From: a bacterium
GTDB taxonomy: Bacteria; Zhuqueibacterota; QNDG01; JAGLOF01
DNA length: 64,000 nt
Assembly: GCA_023139105.1 (NCBI GenBank)
Contig: JAGLOF010000079.1
Span: 1-64,000 of the forward strand
Direction: 5' to 3'
Below the pieces are notes generated by a model. That model had not been told where the DNA came from and did no database searches. It saw nothing but the letters and a program-made list of their open reading frames with translations. Position 1 is the stretch's first letter. Every line of letters starts with the position of its first letter. The position numbers and the translations under genes were made by a program. Below, piece by piece: positions 26,638 through 34,564 of this stretch.

Positions 26638-27431
26638 ACATATTAATTGTTGAAGATAATCCTATTAGTGCTAAAATTGTAGATATGACGCTTGCAAAGC
26701 ATGGATATTCAACAATATTGGCAGAAGACGGAGAAGAAGCCTGGAAAGTATTGACTGAGAAGCAGGATGTTCAGTTGATGATTGGTGATTTGAATTTGCC
26801 AAATCTTGATGGCCTTTCTCTCATTGAACGAATGCATACGCATGCATGGTTAAAAGATCTTCCTGTGATTGTTGTCAGTTCGGAGAACAATGCCGAGACT
26901 GTTGCAAAAGCTGCGGACTTGGGTGTGATAAAATATGTTGTTAAACCAATAAAAGCTTCTCATCTCTTAAGAGATGTAAAACGTATTCTGGGGCATAATC
27001 GAAATATCCTGTCCTCCCAAAGAGAGATTCAGATGCGCATGGAGATTGATAGAGACTGTTATCAAGAGATGATTCAGTCCTTTATCATGTTGGTGCAGGA
27101 AACAGTACAAATGCTTAGAAAATTACCTGAACAGGATGATCAACGTCTACCTGTCAGTGAAATTGTACATCTGGCTGAGAGTGCTGAATTATTAGGGGCA
27201 GACAGGCTGCATCGCTTTGTTGACAGGCTTACCAGATTGGAAAAGATAAATACTTATCATTATTTCTTTTTATTACATGAATTGGAGGCATTGCAAGAAT
27301 TGCTTCCTGTGCTACCCGGGCATGCGCCTGTTATTCATCATGATGATGGCAGTTCCACAAGAGTAAGACTTCTGAGACAGCAGATTGTGCAATCCGGTGG
27401 ATCCGGAATGAATTCAACCGGGAGGGGCTAA
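26634..27431 (+). CDS. REC domain fused to a degenerate Hpt domain
   Basis: 265 residues. The N-terminal receiver has D52 (IGDLNLPNLDG) and the Lys-Pro of VVKPI. After a linker, residues ~130-225 are helical and contain VSEIVHLAESAELLGADRLH, which matches the Hpt consensus A-H-x-L-K-G-S-A-x-x-L-G-A except at the active site: V178 stands at the phosphoacceptor His position, and Ala-Glu replaces Lys-Gly. A His follows one residue later, out of register. So this is a pseudo-Hpt, probably a protein-binding or sequestering domain. The gene overlaps the Hpt gene before it (4 bases) and the REC gene after it (1 base). The last 35 residues are low-complexity. Confidence 0.8.
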   Translation: MNILIVEDNPISAKIVDMTLAKHGYSTILAEDGEEAWKVLTEKQDVQLMIGDLNLPNLDGLSLIERMHTHAWLKDLPVIVVSSENNAETVAKAADLGVIKYVVKPIKASHLLRDVKRILGHNRNILSSQREIQMRMEIDRDCYQEMIQSFIMLVQETVQMLRKLPEQDDQRLPVSEIVHLAESAELLGADRLHRFVDRLTRLEKINTYHYFFLLHELEALQELLPVLPGHAPVIHHDDGSSTRVRLLRQQIVQSGGSGMNSTGRG

Positions 27432-28045
27432 TGAAAATACTTATAGCTGAGGATGATCGTATATCACGACGGTTATTAGCAACGTCACTTGGCAATAAAG
27501 GATTTGAAGTTGAAGCCGTAGAGAATGGTCAGGATGCCCTTGCCAGTTTAATGGCTAAAGATGCTCCCCAGCTGGTAATACTTGATTGGATGATGCCTGA
27601 AATTGATGGCATTGATGTAATAAGGCAATTCCGCAATCAACAGGTTGAACGATTTACATATATTATTTTATTGACTGCAAAGGGTCACAAGGAAGATATA
27701 GCCTCGGGTTTAGAGGCGGGGGCAGATGATTATCTTATTAAACCGTTTGATCCCAGAGAGCTAAATGCACGGCTCCATGTTGGAATCAGGATGATTGAGC
27801 TACAGAATAAGTTAAAAGATCATGTTGAAAAGTTGCAAGATGCTCTTGATAATGTTCAAAAACTTGAAGGTATGCTGCCGATATGTTCTTACTGCAAAAA
27901 AATCCGTAACGATAAGAATTACTGGACACAGGTTGAAAGTTATATTTCCGCTCATACAATGGCTCAGTTTTCACATAGTATCTGTCCTGACTGTTACACG
28001 GCGCATGTACTACCAGAACTGGAAAAATTAGAAAAAAGTAGTTAG
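27431..28045 (+). CDS. response regulator with C-terminal Cys4 domain
   Basis: 204 residues. The receiver has D52 (ILDWMMPEIDG) and resembles the first receiver of the 24367 protein. A coiled-coil linker (~120-145) leads to a Cys4 module: C152-x2-C155 in LPICSYCKKIRND and C185-x2-C188 in SICPDCYTAH, with a YW...VESYI centre. This module ends many PAS, GAF and receiver proteins and probably binds zinc; its partner is unknown. The start overlaps the previous stop (TAATG), so translation is coupled. Confidence 0.88.
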   Translation: MKILIAEDDRISRRLLATSLGNKGFEVEAVENGQDALASLMAKDAPQLVILDWMMPEIDGIDVIRQFRNQQVERFTYIILLTAKGHKEDIASGLEAGADDYLIKPFDPRELNARLHVGIRMIELQNKLKDHVEKLQDALDNVQKLEGMLPICSYCKKIRNDKNYWTQVESYISAHTMAQFSHSICPDCYTAHVLPELEKLEKSS

Positions 28046-28055
28046 GCGCAGTTGG

Positions 28056-28244
28056 ATGAGAGTTAATTGTAAGAGTTGTTGTCATTATTATATTACATGG
28101 GATCCGCGGCATCCATATGGTTGTCGCGGCTTTAAAATTAAATCTAAAGAGAATCCGGCACAATTGGTTTTAAGAAATTCAGGCAAGCAATGTCAGCTTT
28201 TTGAAGTGAAAAATCGCCTAAAGAAGGAGCATTATGAAGGCTGA
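28056..28244 (+). CDS. small conserved Cys protein
   Basis: 62 residues with the pattern C-x2-C-x-HYYITWDPRHPYGCRGF-K-x-K and a later C-x2-F. I recognise it as a small conserved family found in several phyla without an assigned function; the four Cys and the His could bind a metal. It begins 10 bases after the Cys4 response regulator and overlaps the downstream HDOD gene by 11 bases, so it belongs to this operon. The name uracil-DNA glycosylase sometimes attached to it has no support here. Confidence 0.75.
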   Translation: MRVNCKSCCHYYITWDPRHPYGCRGFKIKSKENPAQLVLRNSGKQCQLFEVKNRLKKEHYEG

Positions 28245-29127
28245 GAGACATGCGCTGGTCGAAGATACACTGGGTGAGATTGAAAATTTACCTACACTTC
28301 CTCATATTGTGGTTCAGCTTCTGGATAAGATGCATGAAAAAAATCCAAAAATCGAAGAACTTGCTGATCTGATCATGACAGATCAGGTGTTGACAACTCA
28401 GATGATTAGCCTGGTTAACTCAGCATTCTGGGGTCTTAACAGAGAAGTGACTTCGATTCGCGAATCTGTTGTTTACCTTGGTTTAAGGCAGGTTGAAAAT
28501 TTAATCTATTCAGTTTCACTTACTAATACATTTGAACAAGATGCTCCTCTGCTGAAACGTGTGCGCTTTTGGGAGCACTCTTTTGGTGTTGCATTATGCA
28601 GCCGTTTAATTGCTCAGCGTTTACGTTATCCTGATGAGGAAATGGCTTATCTGGCAGGATTGCTCCATGATATCGGAGAGGTTATTCTTGCACTTTATCT
28701 CCATCCGGTATTTAAAAAAGTTGTTGAAAAGGTTGTTGATGAAAAGATCTCTTTCTGTGCAGCAGAAGAAGCCATTCTTGGGTTTAACCATACAGATGTT
28801 GGTTCATGGCTGGTTTCCCGCTGGAAATTACCTCCCGGATTATCGGCAGTTATTTCGCATCATCATAATATTCAAGAGGCAACGCAAGATCCGTTGCTGG
28901 TAGGTATGGTTAGAATGGCTGATTTGATTTGTCTATATCATAAGTTAGACTTTGGTATTGCAGAGAGTGAATCTGTAATACCTGAAATTTTGTCAACCTG
29001 GCAATATCTTGGCGGTACTTTTCCCAAATTACAAAAGATAAAGATGAAGCCTTTTTTACAGGAATTTAATCAACAGATCGAACTTGTTAAAGGCATGGTA
29101 CGGGCTGTTTATACAGTTGATGTTTAA
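28234..29127 (+). CDS. HDOD domain protein
   Basis: 297 residues, one HDOD domain: LPTLPHIVVQLLDKMHEKNP, MTDQVLTTQMISLVNSAFWGL and an HD-like LLHDIGEVI in which Lys of HDIGK is Glu. It is clearly paralogous to the HDOD protein at 17526 over the full length. AAGGAG lies 8 bases upstream, inside the end of the preceding gene. It is the last gene of the phosphorelay cluster; the next gene is convergent. It may serve as the output of the relay, but no domain shows how. Confidence 0.88.
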   Translation: MKAERHALVEDTLGEIENLPTLPHIVVQLLDKMHEKNPKIEELADLIMTDQVLTTQMISLVNSAFWGLNREVTSIRESVVYLGLRQVENLIYSVSLTNTFEQDAPLLKRVRFWEHSFGVALCSRLIAQRLRYPDEEMAYLAGLLHDIGEVILALYLHPVFKKVVEKVVDEKISFCAAEEAILGFNHTDVGSWLVSRWKLPPGLSAVISHHHNIQEATQDPLLVGMVRMADLICLYHKLDFGIAESESVIPEILSTWQYLGGTFPKLQKIKMKPFLQEFNQQIELVKGMVRAVYTVDV

Positions 29128-29177
29128 TAATCTCAATCACCTTTTAAATTCAGCAGTGTTGATCTAATCATCTCACT

Positions 29178-30464
29178 CTATGCAACTTCATATACGGCTT
29201 CGAATATCTCTTTGAGCCTCGTCACAGGGACAGATGAAAATGCAACACGAATCAGCCCGTCAGTTGCAATGACTCCAATATCCTTTTTTTCAAGCAATGT
29301 TTTTCTAATAGTTTCTGCATCCAGGTCTTCATGTAATTTCAGACACATAAAATAACCGGAGTTAAAAGGCAGAGCTGTGAATACAGATTTATATTTTTCA
29401 CCTAATTCAGCTAATATTTCTTTAACTTTGTTGTACCGGCTTTCCATGATAGCGGCTTTTTCAGCTTTATCATTTTCATAATCGTCACTGTTCAATGCTT
29501 CCAGAATCAAACTTTGTGAGAGATGGCATGAACTGGATATATTTGAACGAATTGCACCACCGGTCTTGTCTTCCAATGCTTTAAGTACTTCTTTGCTGGC
29601 ACCTTTACTGGCATATGTCAGGAATCCAACTCTAAAACCCCATGCATAGTCCTCCTTGGTTGCACCGTCCACTTTGATTGCAAGGATATTTTCATGAAGG
29701 TCAGCCAGTTTTGCGAACATGGATTCAGTTTGTACACCGTTTTCATATACCAGGCCAAAATAGGCATCATCCATTATTACTGTTATTTTATTACCCTGTT
29801 CGGCACTTTTAAGAATATGGTTGGTAATTTGATCTGCCTCACTTATTGTTAATGAATATCCAGTAGGGTTATTTGGAAAATTTAATAATATAATTTGTTT
29901 TCCAGGTGTAGCCTCCAGCTGCTCTTGAAGTCCATCTACATTATATCCATTATCTTTGAAAAGTTGATAAGTTTTAAATTGAACACCGTAGTTTTGCCTC
30001 ATTACCAGTCGATAATTACCCCAATATACATCGGGAAGGATGACAGAATCACCTTGGTCCATGAATAAATATGCCGTCATACTCAGGCCGTGAGTTAGTC
30101 CGTTTGTCACGACTGGTAAAGATATTTCTGCCTTCAATGATGGATTTTTTTTAAAGATTTGGCGTGCCCATGCTTCACGTAGCTGTGGAATTCCATAGCT
30201 GGAAGCGTAGGGGAATATTTTTTTTGGATCCAGATCAATACGCTGAGCAATTGCTGGTAGTCGCATGGGATTGCCATCATCTGCCAGAGCTATGCCAACA
30301 GTTGCATTTATTGATTTACCTTTTGCAGCCGCAGCCTGGCTTAAAAGTCCTTTTTTAGGGAAAAATATTGCCTTGCCGCGTTTGGATAGCTGTGATTCAA
30401 TCGTTGGATGACCATTATGTATTATATTATTGAGTTCTTCTGCTTGAGGATTAATACTGTTCAT
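29178..30464 (-). CDS. PLP-dependent class I/II aminotransferase
   Basis: A 428-residue fold-type I aminotransferase. The cofactor contacts typical of the class are visible: VTNGLTHGLS near the phosphate loop, NFPNNPTGYSL, DDAYFGL and the Schiff-base Lys in VDGATKEDYAWGFRVG, followed by the substrate-carboxylate Arg region near the C-terminus. The substrate cannot be read from the sequence; the YxNPTG and Y-W-G-R signatures fit the aspartate/aromatic aminotransferase-like group of soluble cytosolic enzymes. The gene is convergent with the chemotaxis cluster and stands alone, with no obvious pathway partner. Confidence 0.88.
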   Translation of the reverse strand: MNSINPQAEELNNIIHNGHPTIESQLSKRGKAIFFPKKGLLSQAAAAKGKSINATVGIALADDGNPMRLPAIAQRIDLDPKKIFPYASSYGIPQLREAWARQIFKKNPSLKAEISLPVVTNGLTHGLSMTAYLFMDQGDSVILPDVYWGNYRLVMRQNYGVQFKTYQLFKDNGYNVDGLQEQLEATPGKQIILLNFPNNPTGYSLTISEADQITNHILKSAEQGNKITVIMDDAYFGLVYENGVQTESMFAKLADLHENILAIKVDGATKEDYAWGFRVGFLTYASKGASKEVLKALEDKTGGAIRSNISSSCHLSQSLILEALNSDDYENDKAEKAAIMESRYNKVKEILAELGEKYKSVFTALPFNSGYFMCLKLHEDLDAETIRKTLLEKKDIGVIATDGLIRVAFSSVPVTRLKEIFEAVYEVA

Positions 30465-30749
30465 TTTTATGCTCCCGGCTCAAACGATTAATAATGATAT
30501 TTGCGAATGTTGCTGGAATCACAAAGTACAAAACCTGCATTTATAATGCAATATCTATCTAAATTAAAATAATTTTATTTATTTGGGGGATTTGATGCCA
30601 CAATTGCATTTTGTATATGAATTAATACGGTTTCCCACTGTTCATATTTTGACTTTTTTTAAAGGATCTTTTTACATCAAAATATCTAATCTTTTATTAA
30701 GATGCTTATAACTTGTTGTTAATTTGTTGTTTGGAAATAAGTAAATTTT
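30465..30749. other. intergenic stretch between divergent genes
   Basis: This AT-rich stretch is the 5' region of both the aminotransferase (minus strand) and the small Cys-rich gene (plus strand). Apart from the sigma-54 promoter that follows it, I see no coding frame or clear operator. Upstream activator sites for a sigma-54 enhancer-binding protein would be expected here. Confidence 0.4.
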
Positions 30750-30765
30750 TGGCATTATTATTGCA
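30750..30765 (+). promoter_or_regulatory. sigma-54 (RpoN) promoter
   Basis: TGGCATTATTATTGCA matches the sigma-54 consensus TGGCACG-N4-TTGCW at 14 of 16 positions, with the GG and GC elements at the obligate 10-base spacing. It lies 37 bases before the ATG of the small Cys-rich gene, the correct geometry for a leader containing an AAAGGAG ribosome site. Confidence 0.75.
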
Positions 30766-30802
30766 AACATATATTATAACTTATCTGAAAGGAGAAAAGC
30801 TT

Positions 30803-31021
30803 ATGGCAGACTGTGAATGTTTAAAAGGGTGTATTTTTTTCAATGATAAAATGAAAAATAAAGAAGCTCTTGGTGATATTTATAAGAAAAATTATTGTCG
30901 TGGTGAGAATTCTGCATGCGCCCGATTCATGGTTTTTAAAAACCTGGGCAGAGAAGCGGTTCCATGTGATTTATATCCAAATATGCAAACCCGGGCAAAT
31001 GAGCTTATTGCTGGTTCCTAG
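30803..31021 (+). CDS. small Cys-rich conserved protein
   Basis: 72 residues: MADCECLKGCIFFNDKM, then KKNYCRGENSACARFMV and a conserved C-terminal VPCDLYPNMQTRANELI. Six Cys could bind a metal or form a redox site. I have seen this short pattern (CLxxCxFFNDKM ... YC ... CARFMV ... VPxDLxPN) as a family of unassigned function. ATG 30803 follows AAAGGAG; a longer frame from 30713 would run through the promoter. Expression under sigma-54 suggests condition-dependent use. No partner gene is near. Confidence 0.8.
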   Translation: MADCECLKGCIFFNDKMKNKEALGDIYKKNYCRGENSACARFMVFKNLGREAVPCDLYPNMQTRANELIAGS

Positions 31022-31039
31022 CAGTCTGTGAAATAGCTC

Positions 31040-31059
31040 TGACCAGAGCTGTCTGGTCA
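31040..31059. other. perfect hairpin after the small Cys-rich gene
   Basis: TGACCAGA-GCTG-TCTGGTCA forms a perfect 8-bp stem with a 4-base loop. A competing stem AGCTCT/AGAGCT overlaps its left arm. No T-tract follows, so it may protect the mRNA end rather than terminate. Confidence 0.5.
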
Positions 31060-31182
31060 TATGTTGCAGTGTCAGGGTTGCAAGATGCAATTTGAGTAGT
31101 GTATATGATCAAAAAATTTTGAATACTAAAAGGTTTATCATTGTTGGGATAATCTTTAATATTATTACAATTTTGTGTGCTA

Positions 31183-31878
31183 TTAATCTTTCTGAACAAT
31201 GAGCTTATAACCCTCACCGTGTATATTGACTATTTTCAGAGAATCATCTTCCTTTAAAGCCTTACGCAGGCGTGATATATATACATCCATAGAACGTCCG
31301 GTGAAGAATGTATCGTCGCCCCAGATGGCTTTTAGAGCTTCATCTCTATGCAGTAGTGTGCCTGGTTGCCTTGTCAGTAATTCCAGCAGGGCAGACTCTT
31401 TATGTGTCAGTTTTTTTTCGGCATCATTAATTTTTAATGTTTGATATTCGGGGTTGAAGTGGACTTTGCCGAATATTCTGGGGCCTTGTATTGGGGGAGA
31501 TGCGCTGGACAGGCTGCGTTTTAGTACGGCCTTAATGCGCAGGAGCAGTTCTTCCATGGAGAAGGGTTTGGTGACATAGTCGTCTCCTCCAATGCGAAAC
31601 CCTTCAATGCGATCTTCTTTCATAGATTTGGCTGTCAGGAAGATTATGGGGATTTGCTTATCGGTCTCTCTAATTGTCTTTGCCAGAGAAAAACCATCTA
31701 TTTCAGGCATCATCACATCCATCAGGCAAAGATCGAATGTATCTGCGTGGAAGGCAGCCTCTCCGGCCTTGCCGTCTGTGGCTCTTGTGACCTTATAACC
31801 ATGCAGTTCCAGCGTCTCCTGAAGTACAAAGCCCAGATTTTCATCATCTTCAACCAAAAGAATATTATTTGATGTCAT
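31183..31878 (-). CDS. OmpR-family response regulator
   Basis: 231 residues: a receiver (VEDDENLGF, LMDVMMPEIDGF with the phosphoacceptor Asp, FLTAKS, TKPFSMEEL) followed by an OmpR-type winged helix (LTHKESALLELLTRQPG, then SMDVYISRLRKAL and IVNIHGEGYKLI). The start overlaps the stop of the sensor kinase by one base (TAATG). Its likely site is the phased TTTAAC repeat upstream of the PDZ gene, in the same divergent intergenic region as the kinase start. Confidence 0.93.
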   Translation of the reverse strand: MTSNNILLVEDDENLGFVLQETLELHGYKVTRATDGKAGEAAFHADTFDLCLMDVMMPEIDGFSLAKTIRETDKQIPIIFLTAKSMKEDRIEGFRIGGDDYVTKPFSMEELLLRIKAVLKRSLSSASPPIQGPRIFGKVHFNPEYQTLKINDAEKKLTHKESALLELLTRQPGTLLHRDEALKAIWGDDTFFTGRSMDVYISRLRKALKEDDSLKIVNIHGEGYKLIVQKD

Positions 31879-33641
31879 TATTCCCTTTCAATCGGTAACC
31901 GCAGGACAAAGGTGCTGCCCTGTGCTTTCTGGCTTTTAACGGAAATACTGCCTCCATGAGCATTGGCCATGAGTGAAACATATGCCAGGCCCAGTCCAAA
32001 TCCTTTGACATTGTGTACATTGCCCGTAGAAACGCGGAAATATTTTTCAAAGACATGTGCTGCGTCATCTGCTGAGAGCCCAACGCCGTTGTCTTTGACA
32101 GAGAGGCAAAACATGCTGTCTTTATCCATTGTTTCAATCAAAATATCAGGGGATTCCGGCGTGTATTTGATAGCATTGTCCAAAAGATTGTATAGCATGT
32201 TGGCCAGGTGCTGGCGGTCTGCATTGATTATTGGACTTGATGATTGAAGCCTGGTCCGGAAACGCCCCTGATGTTGTTGTACCTGGGGTTTTAGATTTTC
32301 CAGAGCCTGTTCAATCATTGCATGTACATCAATTGATTCCAGTTTTAATTCAATATCACCCTGCTCAAGACTGGCCATCTGCAGGATTTTTTCTACTTGC
32401 CCGCGCATGCGCCGTGATTCATCTCTGATAATCTGTCCATAACGGTTGAGACGCTCTGCTTCAACCTGAACTCCGGAGAAGAGCAGGTTTTCACTTATTA
32501 GTGAGATTGTAGAAATAGGCGTTTTAAACTCATGGGTCATGTTATTAATAAAGTCAATCATAGTCCGGGAGAAGCGCTGCTGACTCAGGGCTCTGCGGAA
32601 CAGAGAAGTTGAGGCAATAATTATCACCAGTAGAAAGATAAGTACAGTAAGCCCGAAAGTGCCAAGCTGTTTGAAAAGTACCAGATTTTGTGTTGGTAAA
32701 GCAAGAATAAGATCATCCTGGCCAATGCGAATATCATTAGGGAAAAGTTTTGTGCGGTAGGCGGTATTCTTCAAAGTATTATAATCAGCACCCGGAGAAG
32801 CCATCAAAATAGAATCACCGGGTAGATGTTGGATACCGTATTGTGCCCTGGCGTGTATGCCGTTCTCTGTGAGGGTTGCGGTTACCAGGCTGTCCATATT
32901 TGCCGCTTCAAGACGTTGAATTACCGGACGTGTTTCTCCGTATGACAGGTCATTGAGTGTTTTTTCAACCAGGATGCGGCGGTTTTCCATTGATACTGTG
33001 TCACCGTTTACCAGCCATAATAGTCGAGGCCCCTGTGTGTTGATGCGGACAAAGGTATTTTTTTTACTATCGCCAATTGAATGTGGGATTTGACCAGGAT
33101 CAGGTGCCTGCATTGCAAAACGACCAATGCTATTTATTATTACGTTGTTAGTATCAGAACGTTTGTGGATCAATTCGAGAGAATCTGTGATTTGTGTTAG
33201 ATGAAGATTCTCACGAATAATCAGGTGATGATCATTAAGTGAATTATTGTTTTCCAATATTTCCAGGTGAAGTAGACTGTCGTTCTCAAAGAACGCCATT
33301 ATTTCATCTCTACTTTGTCTTATTAGTTCGGGTGTGCTTTGAGTAGAATCGGTGGGAGTTATAGATACCTGTAGACTGTCTTTGCGCTGTCCATGCATGT
33401 ATATATGGCTGGAATTGATATTGTTAAAACTCAGTGCTATGGAGACCATGGATGCAATTGTTTCACGGTTCTCGAGTTTTTGTACAATAGTTGAAAGCGC
33501 ATTTTGGACATTTTGTTCAAATGCAGCTTTTTCCAATGAATAGGCACGCACCATCAGCCCTAGTTGGGCTATAAAGAGACCAAGTAAGGCAATAGACCAG
33601 ATAAGTCCGGTCCGGATCAGTATTTTTCTTCCTTCTTTCAT
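31878..33641 (-). CDS. sensor histidine kinase
   Basis: A membrane kinase of about 587 residues with transmembrane segments at ~10-32 and ~327-350. The large outer part (~35-325) has no recognised domain. The cytoplasmic part has HisKA with H370 (NMTHEFKTPISTISL) and an ATPase domain (NLLDNAIKYTP, DNGVGLS, GFGLGLAYV). No HAMP domain is evident between TM2 and HisKA, as in many Bacteroidetes-type sensors. I prefer ATG 33641; TTG at 33650 is three codons upstream. It is the partner of the regulator that follows and is divergent from the PDZ-ABC operon. Confidence 0.92.
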   Translation of the reverse strand: MKEGRKILIRTGLIWSIALLGLFIAQLGLMVRAYSLEKAAFEQNVQNALSTIVQKLENRETIASMVSIALSFNNINSSHIYMHGQRKDSLQVSITPTDSTQSTPELIRQSRDEIMAFFENDSLLHLEILENNNSLNDHHLIIRENLHLTQITDSLELIHKRSDTNNVIINSIGRFAMQAPDPGQIPHSIGDSKKNTFVRINTQGPRLLWLVNGDTVSMENRRILVEKTLNDLSYGETRPVIQRLEAANMDSLVTATLTENGIHARAQYGIQHLPGDSILMASPGADYNTLKNTAYRTKLFPNDIRIGQDDLILALPTQNLVLFKQLGTFGLTVLIFLLVIIIASTSLFRRALSQQRFSRTMIDFINNMTHEFKTPISTISLISENLLFSGVQVEAERLNRYGQIIRDESRRMRGQVEKILQMASLEQGDIELKLESIDVHAMIEQALENLKPQVQQHQGRFRTRLQSSSPIINADRQHLANMLYNLLDNAIKYTPESPDILIETMDKDSMFCLSVKDNGVGLSADDAAHVFEKYFRVSTGNVHNVKGFGLGLAYVSLMANAHGGSISVKSQKAQGSTFVLRLPIERE

Positions 33642-33682
33642 CGCCTGCAATGTACGAAAGAATTATCGTAAATGCTGTCACG

Positions 33683-33718
33683 TTTAACACTTTTTAACAT
33701 TTTATGAGGTTTTTTAAC
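33683..33718. promoter_or_regulatory. phased TTTAAC direct repeats (putative OmpR-family operator)
   Basis: TTTAAC occurs at 33683-33688, 33693-33698 and 33713-33718, that is at 10- and 20-base steps on the same face of the helix. It lies in the 180-base gap between the divergent sensor kinase and PDZ-ABC genes. Tandem 10-11 bp repeats are the usual binding mode of OmpR-type regulators. Confidence 0.6.
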
Positions 33719-33827
33719 TCATCAAAGTTGATACGATCTGCGTATGTTAATCATGAAGAGAGTAAAAACTGTTTTTAATCGATTGAAAATCAGACAGTTC
33801 AAACATTGTTTTATTGGAGGTTCACAA

Positions 33828-34532
33828 ATGCGTCGTTCAATTATTTTACTGGCAGCCTTATTGGCATTACCTGTATTTTCACAGCAATATTTCACCTCGG
33901 AGGGTGATATTTTTTTACTTCCTGAATTTATGGCGATGATTGGCGAAGAGGGTGATATAGTAAAGGTTAATATGGTAGGGCCTGCCAGCAGTCGCCCGGA
34001 AGCTTACCGCAATATTGATTTACAAAAAGATGATCAAATTCTGTTTATAAATAAGAAAAGAATCCGTTCTGTAGACGTTTTTCAGGAAAAATATGAGGCA
34101 ATGGCAATAGGTGACACTGTAATGCTTGGAATGCGTCGCGGTGAAGGAGAGATGTTTATCCTGCGTTTTCCCAAGATTGATTCTGCAAAATCAGGAATGC
34201 GTGTAATGCGGACTGTTTCAGTAGGTGATGGTGCAGCTCCTACAATATTGTCAGCAGAGGGATTGATATTAATTGAAGAAGAAGGACGGGTTAAGGTGGC
34301 CGGTACATTACCATCATCTGAGAATGTATTGGGCAAGAAACTTGAAAAAGATGATACGCTTTCTTCCATCAATGACAAAGAAATACTCAATATGAAAATG
34401 TTTAATAATATATATGACAAGATTAAAGTTGGTGAAGCAGTTACTATGATCTTTGAAAGAGGTGATGAGATAATAACAACAGAATTCAAAAAACCTGCAC
34501 CCGGCAAAGGGATGATGACTATTAAAAAGTAA
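33828..34532 (+). CDS. secreted protein with two PDZ-like domains
   Basis: 234 residues with a signal peptide (IILLAALLALPVFS). The mature protein has two copies of a PDZ-like unit: ~45-115 (GPASSRPEAYRNIDLQKDDQ, INKKRIRSVD, MLGMRRGEGE) and ~150-225 (SENVLGKKLEKDDTLSSIND, NMKMFNNIYDKI, FERGDE). Such domains bind peptide ends in the periplasm. No protease domain is attached. ATG 33828 has GGAGG at an ideal distance; the longer frame from 33744 adds a positively charged leader without a ribosome site. It heads the ABC-exporter operon and is probably under control of the TTTAAC repeats. Confidence 0.82.
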   Translation: MRRSIILLAALLALPVFSQQYFTSEGDIFLLPEFMAMIGEEGDIVKVNMVGPASSRPEAYRNIDLQKDDQILFINKKRIRSVDVFQEKYEAMAIGDTVMLGMRRGEGEMFILRFPKIDSAKSGMRVMRTVSVGDGAAPTILSAEGLILIEEEGRVKVAGTLPSSENVLGKKLEKDDTLSSINDKEILNMKMFNNIYDKIKVGEAVTMIFERGDEIITTEFKKPAPGKGMMTIKK

Positions 34533-34564
34533 ATAATAACTGATTTTATACATGGAGATATACC

